A DNA stretch of 52,112 bases from Oscillibacter sp. (GTDB lineage: Bacteria > Bacillota > Clostridia > Oscillospirales > Oscillospiraceae): contig JAFXQD010000048.1 of assembly GCA_017527365.1 (NCBI GenBank), positions 1-52,112 of the forward strand, written 5' to 3'. This document shows positions 1 through 6,526 of this stretch, piece by piece. The position numbers were made by a program, and so were the translations under genes. The notes under the pieces are model-generated. The model ran no database searches. It saw only the letters and a list, made by a program, of their open reading frames with translations, and was not told the DNA's origin. Position 1 is the first letter of the stretch, and each line of letters opens with the position of its first letter.

Positions 1-234
1 ACCGGGATGGACGCACCTCTGGCACACCAGTTGTCCTGCCAAGGGCATAGCTGGGTAACTAAGTGCGGACGAGATAAGCGCTGAAGGCATCTAAGCGCGA
101 AACTCCCCCTGAGACGAAATCTCTCATTCCGAGAGGAAGTAAGGGCACAGGAAGACGACCTGTTCGATAGGCCGGAGGCGCAAGCATGGCGACATGTTCA
201 ACTGACCGGTACTAATCGCCCGAGGGCTTGACCT
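1..234 (+). rRNA. 23S ribosomal RNA, 3' end (partial)
   Basis: The window opens inside 23S rRNA. The sequence carries the conserved domain VI and 3'-terminal segments, including the GGTACTAATCG block near 209-218 and the final GAGGGCTTGACC at about 222-233, which matches the usual 3' terminus in Firmicutes. The 5' part lies outside the window. The exact 3' end is set by similarity and could be off by a few bases. Confidence 0.96.
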
Positions 235-315
235 GAAGAATGCAGGCGGCCTGAACGCAAGTCACGTTGTTCGGTTTTGAGGGCGCGTTCCGGAAAGGGC
301 GGAAGCGCGAAACCC

Positions 316-391
316 GCGCCTTTAGCTCAGTTGGTAGAGCAACTGACTCTTAATCAGTGGGTCCCGGGTTCGAGTCCCTGAAGGCGCACCA
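316..391 (+). tRNA. tRNA-Lys (anticodon CTT)
   Basis: This folds as a full cloverleaf. The acceptor stem GCGCCTT (316-322) pairs with AAGGCGC (381-387), a TTCGAGTCC T-loop region is present, and CCA is encoded at 389-391. The anticodon loop is 347-353 with CTT at 349-351, decoding AAG. It lies about 80 bases after 23S and 2 bases before tRNA-Glu, inside the rRNA operon. Confidence 0.97.
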
Positions 392-393
392 GC

Positions 394-468
394 GGCCCGT
401 TGGTCAAGCGGTTAAGACAGCGGCCTCTCACGCCGTTAACATCGGTTCGAATCCGGTACGGGTCACCA
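394..468 (+). tRNA. tRNA-Glu (anticodon CTC)
   Basis: The acceptor stem GGCCCGT (394-400) pairs with ACGGGTC (458-464), with one G-T pair, and CCA is encoded at 466-468. The anticodon loop is 425-431 with CTC at 427-429, decoding GAG. The TTCGAATCC T-arm is canonical. Both tRNAs here read G-ending codons, which fits a GC-rich genome. Confidence 0.96.
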
Positions 469-487
469 GAGGAAAGGCGAAAAGGGC

Positions 488-516
488 TTGACAAGGAAGC
501 CCGAAGGGGTTATCAT
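488..516 (+). promoter_or_regulatory. sigma-A-type promoter inside the rRNA operon, ahead of 5S
   Basis: A perfect -35 box TTGACA (488-493) is followed after 17 bases by TATCAT (511-516), a 5/6 match to the -10 consensus. It lies between tRNA-Glu and 5S rRNA, so 5S could be transcribed on its own as well as from the upstream rrn promoter. Function is inferred from the match alone. Confidence 0.6.
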
Positions 517-550
517 GAGGTTGTTTTCCGGGAGACCGGACAACATATAA

Positions 551-665
<115 letters not shown>

Positions 666-667
666 AC

Positions 668-712
668 AAAGCGCGGTTCACTTTTGTGAGCCGCGCTTTG
701 CTTTTGTTTTTA
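668..712 (+). terminator. Intrinsic terminator of the rRNA operon
   Basis: A 14-bp stem (668-681 with 686-699) with a TTTT loop is followed by a T-rich tract (701-711). It closes the rRNA operon. Confidence 0.93.
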
Positions 713-724
713 TAATGTTTGTAA

Positions 725-753
725 TCATAAATCCGCCCGGCGGCGCATAGAGT
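725..753 (+). promoter_or_regulatory. Candidate sigma-E (mother-cell) sporulation promoter
   Basis: CATAGAGT at 746-753 matches the sigma-E -10 consensus (CATACANT) at all but one position. TCATAAAT at 725-732 sits at an acceptable -35 spacing of 13 bases. It lies 30 bases before the SpoIVFA-like gene. In Bacillus the spoIVF operon is known to be sigma-E dependent, which makes the match more believable. No comparably good sigma-A promoter was seen here. Confidence 0.5.
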
Positions 754-782
754 GGTGGAAACGGCGCGGGGAGGCGGAGAGA

Positions 783-1856
783 ATGCGGACGGAACATCAG
801 ATTCCGATACGGAAAGCGACGGCGCGGGGAAAGGGCGTCGCGGGGCGGTACGGGCGCAAGTCCGAACGCCGTGCGCGGCGGCAGTTCGTACAGTTCATGG
901 TATGCGGGGCGGCGTTCGTACTGCTGGTGGCGGCGAAACTGTGGAGCCCGGAGCACGCCGCAGTTTTGCGCCGTACCATCAGCGGCGCCATAGACAAAAA
1001 TATGGACGTGCAGGAAGTTTTCGCAAGCGTGGGGCGGACGTTCGCGGGGGAGAGCGCCCCCGCCGACGGTTTGCGGGAAGTTTGGCGGGCGGTGTTTCTG
1101 CCCGACGGCGCGGAGGCGTCGGAGGGCGTCGCGGACGCGAGCGCCGCGCAACTCTTTGAGCTTGTCACGGACGCCGCGCAGGGCTTGGCGGAAGCGGGCG
1201 GCGCCGAGAACGCGACGGAATCGGAAGGCGCGGCGGACGCGGAGGCGCAAGGCGTTTCCGAAAACCTGACGCCGTACCATTGGGAAGGGTCGTTCGGCAA
1301 CAGCACGGCGTTCGCGTCGCTGTCGGAGCCGTGGCCGGAGGCGTCGGAGACGGCGGCGACGGCGGACATCTCCGCGCCGTCCGGCGGCGCCCGCCCCGAC
1401 GGACAAACTATCCTCTACACAGGGCAGAACCTGCCCGCAAACGTCAATATGCAACAGGTTTTGCTAAACTTCGACTACCGCAAGCCCGCCAACGGAACGC
1501 TGACTTCGGGTTTCGGCTACAGGCAACACCCTGTTGACGGCGTGGCGCGATTCCATTACGGCGCGGACATCGCCGCCGAGACGGGCGCCGATATTGTCTG
1601 CTTCGCCGACGGCGTTGTGACCGCGACGGGGGACAGCGCGAGTTTCGGCAAATACTGCACGGTGGAGCACGCCGGAGGTTTTACCACGCTTTACGCGCAC
1701 TGCGAGCGCGTAACGGCCATTGCCGGGGCGACGGTGCGCATGGGCGAGAAAATCGGGGAGGTTGGCGCCACCGGACAGGCGACGGGGCCGCATTTGCATT
1801 TCGCCTTACAGCGCGAGGGAATCTATTTGAATCCCGTTTACTATCTGATAGGGTAG
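783..1856 (+). CDS. spoIVFA: Membrane-anchored M23 (LytM) protein, SpoIVFA-like
   Basis: The 357-residue protein has a basic N-terminus, one transmembrane segment (about 36-52), a long Ala/Glu/Asp-rich linker (about 60-205) and a C-terminal M23/LytM domain (about 235-352). The M23 metal and catalytic residues look intact: H258 and D262 in an HxxxD motif, H306, and H337/H339 in HLHF. The start at 783 has a GGAGG-rich ribosome binding site just upstream. The next gene encodes a small M50 protease; in Bacillus, SpoIVFA anchors and inhibits the M50 protease SpoIVFB that activates pro-sigma-K, so this assignment rests mainly on the pairing and the sigma-E-like promoter. Alternatives are a SpoIIQ-type engulfment protein or a general cell-wall peptidase. 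Confidence 0.72.
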   Translation: MRTEHQIPIRKATARGKGVAGRYGRKSERRARRQFVQFMVCGAAFVLLVAAKLWSPEHAAVLRRTISGAIDKNMDVQEVFASVGRTFAGESAPADGLREVWRAVFLPDGAEASEGVADASAAQLFELVTDAAQGLAEAGGAENATESEGAADAEAQGVSENLTPYHWEGSFGNSTAFASLSEPWPEASETAATADISAPSGGARPDGQTILYTGQNLPANVNMQQVLLNFDYRKPANGTLTSGFGYRQHPVDGVARFHYGADIAAETGADIVCFADGVVTATGDSASFGKYCTVEHAGGFTTLYAHCERVTAIAGATVRMGEKIGEVGATGQATGPHLHFALQREGIYLNPVYYLIG

Positions 1857-1885
1857 ACCGGAGATGTACGAAAGGAGTTTTCAGC

Positions 1886-2467
1886 ATGGCGCGGGTACGT
1901 GTAAACGGTTCGCCGGGGTTTTACGCGCTGTTAGTATGGTTCGCGGCGGTCAACGGTCTGCGCCCGCTGTTGACCGTCCTGTCCGCCGCGCTTGTCCACG
2001 AGTGCGGGCACTGGCTGGCGTTGCGCCGCTTCGGGGCGCGTGTCCGGAGGGTGCGGCTGGGCGTCTGCGGCGCCGTCATCGAAAGCGACTGCGCGAGGCT
2101 GTCCTACGGGCGGGAGGTGCTTTGCGTGCTGGCGGGGCCGGGGGCGAACCTGCTGGCGGCGGCGCTGTGCCGTGCGGCGGGGAACCCGTATCCCGCGTTC
2201 GCGGGGGCGAACCTGATTTTGTGCGCGTTTAACCTGCTTCCCGTGCGCCCGCTCGACGGGGGGCGCGCTTTGGAACTGCTGTTGGCGTGGGCGGCGGGGC
2301 CCGCGGCGGGCGAGTACGCGGCGCGATGGGTCGGAGCGTCGGGGGCGCTGGCGCTTGCCTGCGGGCTTGCCTACGTCATGCGCGAAAGCGGCGGAAGCCT
2401 GTGGCTGTTGCCTGCGGCGGTCGGACTGCTGGCGGTGTCGTGCCGGGAGTGCATGGGACGAGCCTAA
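1886..2467 (+). CDS. spoIVFB: Small M50 site-2 protease, SpoIVFB-like
   Basis: This 193-residue polytopic membrane protein carries the zinc motif HECGH (H38, E39, H42) within an early membrane helix. The second M50 motif, NLLPVRPLDGG, has its aspartate at about 124. There is no PDZ domain, unlike the RseP-type protease at 28924-30003, and the short length fits the SpoIVFB branch. An AAAGGAG site lies about 10 bases before the ATG. It follows the SpoIVFA-like gene by 29 bases. The likely role is intramembrane cleavage of a pro-sigma factor in the mother cell; the substrate is inferred, and no sigK is in the window. Confidence 0.75.
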   Translation: MARVRVNGSPGFYALLVWFAAVNGLRPLLTVLSAALVHECGHWLALRRFGARVRRVRLGVCGAVIESDCARLSYGREVLCVLAGPGANLLAAALCRAAGNPYPAFAGANLILCAFNLLPVRPLDGGRALELLLAWAAGPAAGEYAARWVGASGALALACGLAYVMRESGGSLWLLPAAVGLLAVSCRECMGRA

Positions 2468-2473
2468 GCGAAA

Positions 2474-2509
2474 GCGCCCTCTCCGGGTGTCGGGGAGGGC
2501 GCGATTTTT
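2474..2509. terminator. Terminator between convergent spoIVF and ispE units
   Basis: An 11-bp GC stem (2474-2484 with 2492-2502) is followed on the plus strand by GATTTTT. The T-tract overlaps the stop codon of the convergent ispE gene. Confidence 0.85.
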
Positions 2510-3371
2510 AAAAGTTGGCGGGCAGCGGGGCGGCGCAAAAGGTTTCGGGGTAGTCGGCGCGGAGCGCGTCCGCCGCCTTATGCGCGGCGCGGGCGTCGCG
2601 GAAGAGCCCGCACACGGTCGGGCCGGAACCGCTCATGACCGCGCCCGCCGCGCCCAGTTCCGACAACCGCCGCTTGATTGCAAAGACTTCCGCGTGCTCC
2701 GGGGGCAGAACGTCCTCAAAAACGTTCGCCATACGCGCCGCCGCGCCCTCGAAGTCGGGGCGGCGCAGGGCGTCGGCGAGCCCGGCAACGTCGGGGCGGC
2801 GCGCCCCCCCGATACGGTCGAAGCGTTCAAAGAGCGCGGGCGTGGGAATCCCGAAAGGCGGCTTGCAGAGGACGATATGCGCTCCGGACAGCGGCGGCAA
2901 ATCCGTCAGGATTTCGCCGCGCCCCTCCGCCAGCGCCGCGCCGCCGCGTATGCAAAACGGAACGTCGCTTCCGACGGACAGCCCCATTTTTTCTAACGTC
3001 GCGGCGCCCATGGGCGGACAATACGCCTTGCGGAGAATCCGCAGGAGCGCGGCCACGTCGGAACTGCCGCCGCCAAGCCCCGCATAGGCGGGGATATTCT
3101 TTTCCAGCGCGACGCGCAGTCCGGGCATGGGTTCGCCAATCGCGGCGAAGAACGCTTGCGCGGCGCGTTCCTCCATGGTTTTCCCCGGCGGCGGGGCGAA
3201 TCCGACCGTATCCAGCGCGAAGCCCTCGGACTGTTCCTCAACCGTCACGAAGTCGCAAAGGGAAACCGACTGCATGACCATATACATATCGTGGTAGCCG
3301 TCGGGACGGCGGCGCAGGATGTCCAAGGCAAGGTTGACTTTCGCGGGCGCGGGCTCTCTCCAACAGGGCAT
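2508..3371 (-). CDS. ispE: 4-diphosphocytidyl-2-C-methyl-D-erythritol kinase
   Basis: This GHMP kinase phosphorylates CDP-methylerythritol, a middle step of the MEP isoprenoid pathway. The 287-residue protein starts with the family signature PAPAKVNLALDI, has RRPDGYHD near residue 21, and the ATP-binding glycine-rich loop PAYAGLGGGSSDVAALL near 94-110. A C-terminal GSGPT motif is also visible. An AAAGGAA site precedes the ATG. It is the last gene of a minus-strand unit behind the DUF1015 gene (24-base gap). Other MEP genes (dxr, ispG) are far away in the window at 27-31 kb. Confidence 0.95.
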   Translation of the reverse strand: MPCWREPAPAKVNLALDILRRRPDGYHDMYMVMQSVSLCDFVTVEEQSEGFALDTVGFAPPPGKTMEERAAQAFFAAIGEPMPGLRVALEKNIPAYAGLGGGSSDVAALLRILRKAYCPPMGAATLEKMGLSVGSDVPFCIRGGAALAEGRGEILTDLPPLSGAHIVLCKPPFGIPTPALFERFDRIGGARRPDVAGLADALRRPDFEGAAARMANVFEDVLPPEHAEVFAIKRRLSELGAAGAVMSGSGPTVCGLFRDARAAHKAADALRADYPETFCAAPLPANF

Positions 3372-3395
3372 AACGTTTCCTTTCTCTTGCGCGTG

Positions 3396-4676
3396 TCAGC
3401 GGATTTTCCGCGCCTCCACATAATAGCGTTTGTCCCGTGCCTCGCCCATGGAAAACGTTTTCCGGGGCAGGACGCCGTCGGCGATAACCGTCTTGAACAG
3501 TTCGCCCTTGCCCATGGCGGGGAGCAGTACGGCGATATTGCCGGGCGTCTGTCCGAGCGTCCGCGCCGCCTCCTCGCCGTGGATATAGTCTACCGTCAGG
3601 TCGTTCTCCCTCGCGTAGTCGTCAAGGAAGCCTTGCAACGTGCCCACGGCAAGTTGGGCTTTGGGGTTCGGGACGTTGTACCACGCGTCATGCCCTTCCC
3701 AGAGGAAGTGCAGGCTGTGCCCGGTGTCGCGCCAACCCTGCGTTGCGCCCGTCGCCTCGCAAAACGCCGCGATTAACGCTTCCGGGTCGGTGTCGAACAC
3801 GACGCGGTGAATAGGGGAGAACTCCAAAGCGGGCTCGTGCAGGTTCACTAACTCCACCATGGCGTAGCGTCCGGGCATGGCTTCCCACTCGTCCTTTGAG
3901 TACGCGACTTTCATTTCCTCCCAGCACTGCTTGGCGGCGGCGAGGGAGTGGTTGCCGTCGCCGACGGCGAAACGCAACGGCGCGGCGTCCTTCAAGCCGT
4001 ACTTTTTCTCCATCGCCTCCGGGGTCGAGAGGCCGCGCAACGCGTTTTCCACCGCGTCAACCTGTCCGGGCGCCAGTTTCCAGCCGCGCACGGCGCCGCC
4101 GCCTTGTTGCAACGGGAAATCATAGAGCGGCTCCATGCCCGCCGCGCCCGTGAGCGGCTCAATAACCGTCCTGTCGGGGTCGTCGATGAGAATCATGACA
4201 TGCGGGACTTCCAGCGGGGCTTTGCGGCGCACGCGGACGCGGGGCGGAAGGCGCGACATCACCGTGCCCTCCGTGGCGCGGATGAGCGAGGTACTGCCGG
4301 GGTTGTAGTCGTACTGCTCCAAGTCCACCATGCCCACGATTCCGCGGCGGATTTTGCCGTCGGACTGCGTGCGCTCCACGTAAACCATGGCGTTTTCCAC
4401 GCTCCGGAACAGCCCGCCGTCAAGGTATTCCCTCATCGTGTCGTTGACTTTGGCGACGCGCCCGAAAATGCCGGGGTTGTGCAACTGCGATTCGGGCAGA
4501 ATCAGCCGCAACGACGACGGCGCCTCCCCGACGGTCTTTTCCACGTTCGCCCAGTATTCCGGCTGGCTGGAAAACTGGTCGCAAGCCACCACCGCCCATT
4601 TCGTCATGTCCGCGCCCGCTTTCGGGAGCAGGATGTCGGCGGGATAGAATCCAATGTCGCCCCATTTTTCTGTCAT
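3396..4676 (-). CDS. DUF1015 family protein
   Basis: The 426-residue soluble protein matches the DUF1015 family over its full length. Recognisable segments are the N-terminal ADILLPK, WAVVACDQFSSQPEYW near residues 27-42, and the very conserved GDGNHSLAAAK in the middle. The biochemical role is not established from sequence. It lies 20 bases downstream of a ThrH-type phosphoserine phosphatase gene and shares its promoter. From memory, clostridial DUF1015 genes often lie near serine-biosynthesis genes, so a link to serine or phosphoserine metabolism is plausible but inferred. The start has an AAGGAAG site upstream. Confidence 0.9.
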   Translation of the reverse strand: MTEKWGDIGFYPADILLPKAGADMTKWAVVACDQFSSQPEYWANVEKTVGEAPSSLRLILPESQLHNPGIFGRVAKVNDTMREYLDGGLFRSVENAMVYVERTQSDGKIRRGIVGMVDLEQYDYNPGSTSLIRATEGTVMSRLPPRVRVRRKAPLEVPHVMILIDDPDRTVIEPLTGAAGMEPLYDFPLQQGGGAVRGWKLAPGQVDAVENALRGLSTPEAMEKKYGLKDAAPLRFAVGDGNHSLAAAKQCWEEMKVAYSKDEWEAMPGRYAMVELVNLHEPALEFSPIHRVVFDTDPEALIAAFCEATGATQGWRDTGHSLHFLWEGHDAWYNVPNPKAQLAVGTLQGFLDDYARENDLTVDYIHGEEAARTLGQTPGNIAVLLPAMGKGELFKTVIADGVLPRKTFSMGEARDKRYYVEARKIR

Positions 4677-4696
4677 ATCGCGCTCTTCCTTTCTTA

Positions 4697-5296
4697 TTAC
4701 AAAACCGCCTTAATCGCGCCCAAAAGGTCGCCGAACTCCTCGTAGGCGGGAATTTCGGGGAAATCGACTTTAATTTTGTCCGTGCTCTTGAAGAGGAACC
4801 CTGCCTTGCTCGCCCGAATCATGTCGAGGTCGTTGTAGCTGTCCCCGGCGGCAATCGTGTCGCATCCGGCGGACTGCAACGCCCTGACCGTGGTCAATTT
4901 CGACTGTTTGCAGCGCATACGGTAGCCCGTGATTTCGCCGCCCGCGCCGACTTCCAGCGAGTTGCAGAAAATCGTGGGCCAGTTGAGCTTTTCCATGAGC
5001 GGGCGGGCAAACTGCTCGAAGGTGTCGCTGAGAATCAGGACTTGCGAGAGCGTCCGGAGCTCGTCAAGGAAAGCTTTCGCGCCGGGAAGCGGGTCGATTT
5101 TGGCGATAACCGCCTGAATTTCGCGCAGTCCGAGGCCGCGTTCTTTCAGAATGCCCAGACGGTATTGCATGAGCTTGTCATAATCGGGCTCGTCGCGGGT
5201 GGTGCGGCGCAGTTCGGGAATGCCGCTTTCCTCTGAAAAGGCAATCCAGATTTCCGGCACGAGTACCCCTTCCATATCCAGACACACAACGTTCAT
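4697..5296 (-). CDS. thrH: ThrH-type HAD phosphatase (phosphoserine phosphatase/homoserine phosphotransferase)
   Basis: This 199-residue HAD hydrolase has nucleophile D7 in VVCLDMEGVLVPEIW, the ThrH variant of motif I in which the second aspartate is replaced by glutamate. Motif II is LSDTF (about 94-98) and motif IV is AAGDSYNDLDMI (about 144-155). Characterised ThrH enzymes dephosphorylate phosphoserine and can transfer the phosphate to homoserine. Length and motif spacing are normal. It is the first gene of the unit with DUF1015 and ispE, behind a good promoter at 5344-5372. Confidence 0.9.
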   Translation of the reverse strand: MNVVCLDMEGVLVPEIWIAFSEESGIPELRRTTRDEPDYDKLMQYRLGILKERGLGLREIQAVIAKIDPLPGAKAFLDELRTLSQVLILSDTFEQFARPLMEKLNWPTIFCNSLEVGAGGEITGYRMRCKQSKLTTVRALQSAGCDTIAAGDSYNDLDMIRASKAGFLFKSTDKIKVDFPEIPAYEEFGDLLGAIKAVL

Positions 5297-5343
5297 TTTA
5301 ACCGTCCTTTCCCGGCGTCCGCCGCTTTGATTTTGACCGCCCG

Positions 5344-5372
5344 ATTATACAACAGATTCCCCGCTCTTGCAA
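5344..5372 (-). promoter_or_regulatory. Sigma-A promoter for thrH-DUF1015-ispE
   Basis: Read on the minus strand: -35 TTGCAA (5372-5367), a 17-base spacer, and a perfect -10 TATAAT (5349-5344). It lies about 48 bases before the thrH start. Confidence 0.8.
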
Positions 5373-5410
5373 TGGGGAAAACAAATTTGAACTGTCAGAA
5401 ACGGCAGGGG

Positions 5411-5438
5411 TTAGGGAAATCTTTATTGTTTTCCCTAA
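5411..5438. repeat. Perfect 9-bp inverted repeat between divergent genes
   Basis: TTAGGGAAA (5411-5419) and TTTCCCTAA (5430-5438) form a perfect inverted repeat with a 10-base AT-rich spacer. It sits between the divergent thrH and lipoprotein promoters. It could be an operator or a DNA/RNA hairpin; it lacks the GC core and T-tract expected of a terminator. Confidence 0.5.
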
Positions 5439-5480
5439 TTCTATAATGGGTTAATACATTTTTGTTGTATATTTTTAGGC

Positions 5481-5509
5481 TATTCAGAAAACTGTAAAAG
5501 CGCTATAAT
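5481..5509 (+). promoter_or_regulatory. Candidate promoter for the lipoprotein at 5561
   Basis: A perfect -10 TATAAT (5504-5509) lies 52 bases before the lipoprotein start. The -35 at the right distance, TATTCA (5481-5486), is a poor match, so the promoter may be weak or activator-dependent. Confidence 0.5.
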
Positions 5510-5560
5510 TCAAAAACCGTATTTTTACGGAGAAACGGCATAAGAGAGGAGAAAGCCATT

Positions 5561-6196
5561 ATGAGAAAGAAACTTGCGTTTGCGATTCCGCTGGCGCTGT
5601 CCCTGCTGGTTTGCGCGGGATGTTCCAGACCGTCCGGCGGCGCAAGCGCAGATGTCGGCGCGGAACAGGCGGCGCCGACGGAGGAAATCACGCAGTCGGC
5701 GGAAGCGGACGCGCCCCCGGAGAGCGAAGAAGCCGACGCCTCCCCGGAGGCGGTCAGCGTTGACCCCAAGGACTATGGAATCACGGACGCCATGCTGAGA
5801 TTTGAGGAGCCGCCGAGCGTATCGGAATTGCCGCTGGAAGCGCTGGGCGCGTTTTTCCTCCATACGGACGGCGCCGGGGCGGAGAGTTCCGGCGACGAGC
5901 TATATTGGCGCTTTATGGACGCCCCCGAAGCCGTATTGGATTATATGGCGAAAATTGACGGCGATTCCGCGAAAACGCTTTGCCGCGAAATTGCCTACGC
6001 GGATGTGATGTGGCATGACGGGACGGACGAGTTTGCCGCGATTCTGGAGGAGTTCCCGGAAAACGCGCAATCCGCTGAAATAACCGTATTGTTGGACGCT
6101 CTGCGCTCCGAACGCGAAGCGGCTCTTGCGCAAGCCGCCGCAAACGCGGAAGCGCAAGCGGCCTTTGAAGGACAGGCGGCTCAAACGCCAAACTAA
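5561..6196 (+). CDS. Putative lipoprotein of unknown function
   Basis: The 211-residue product has a type II signal peptide with a lysine-rich start, a hydrophobic core and a lipobox ending at C21 (VCAGC, with an unusual cysteine at -3). After C21 comes a low-complexity Ala/Glu/Pro/Ser stretch (about 22-65), typical of a spacer across the cell wall, then a charged, mostly helical domain (about 66-210). I do not recognise the domain. It has its own promoter region and a strong terminator, so it is probably a single-gene unit. The start is supported by a GAGAGGAGAAAG site. Confidence 0.8.
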   Translation: MRKKLAFAIPLALSLLVCAGCSRPSGGASADVGAEQAAPTEEITQSAEADAPPESEEADASPEAVSVDPKDYGITDAMLRFEEPPSVSELPLEALGAFFLHTDGAGAESSGDELYWRFMDAPEAVLDYMAKIDGDSAKTLCREIAYADVMWHDGTDEFAAILEEFPENAQSAEITVLLDALRSEREAALAQAAANAEAQAAFEGQAAQTPN

Positions 6197-6202
6197 TCGG
6201 TC

Positions 6203-6245
6203 AAGAAATCCGGCGCCGCGTTTCCACGGCGCCGGATTTCTTATT
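6203..6245 (+). terminator. Intrinsic terminator after the lipoprotein gene
   Basis: A perfect 16-bp stem (6203-6218 with 6227-6242) has an 8-base loop and a short T-rich tail. The symmetrical A/T flanks would let it work in both directions. Confidence 0.9.
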
Positions 6246-6302
6246 AGCGCAATTTTTTAGAGGCTCCGCAGGCTTAAGGCGCATTGCCCGATAAGCCGCG
6301 TC

Positions 6303-6341
6303 AAAACCGCCGGGAAGCGCCCTTGCCTCGGCGGTTTTTTT
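6303..6341 (+). terminator. Second terminator-like hairpin with no gene assigned
   Basis: The arms AAAACCGCCG (6303-6312) and CGGCGGTTTT (6329-6338) pair perfectly over 10 bp, with a T-run to 6341. It lies only about 60 bases after the previous terminator, with no coding sequence I can support between them. It may be a back-up terminator, block minus-strand transcripts, or end a short RNA. The rest of 6246-6400 shows nothing else I can name. Confidence 0.65.
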
Positions 6342-6401
6342 CGTGTGCCACATGGGCGTTGGCGCGTCAGGGAGGATTCCGCGAAAATCTTCACTTTCCT
6401 G

Positions 6402-6430
6402 TTGCAATCGTCGGCGAATTGGGGTAAGAT
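6402..6430 (+). promoter_or_regulatory. Promoter for the SEDS glycosyltransferase gene
   Basis: -35 TTGCAA (6402-6407), a 17-base spacer, and -10 TAAGAT (6425-6430). The leader then contains a GC hairpin (CCCGCCC with GGGCGGG, about 6467-6488) before the ribosome binding site AAGGAGGG. Confidence 0.55.
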
Positions 6431-6526
6431 AGACGGGCGAACGCTCCGGACGGGCTGTTGGTCTGCCCCGCCCCGCGCAGGGCGGGCGGAGTGGGACAAG
6501 ACTGAAGAGAAACAAGGAGGGCGCAT

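Noticed and set aside
6201-6515. Minus-strand frame in the gap before the SEDS gene
   Set aside because: It covers two terminator hairpins and a promoter, has no ribosome binding site, and its product looks random.
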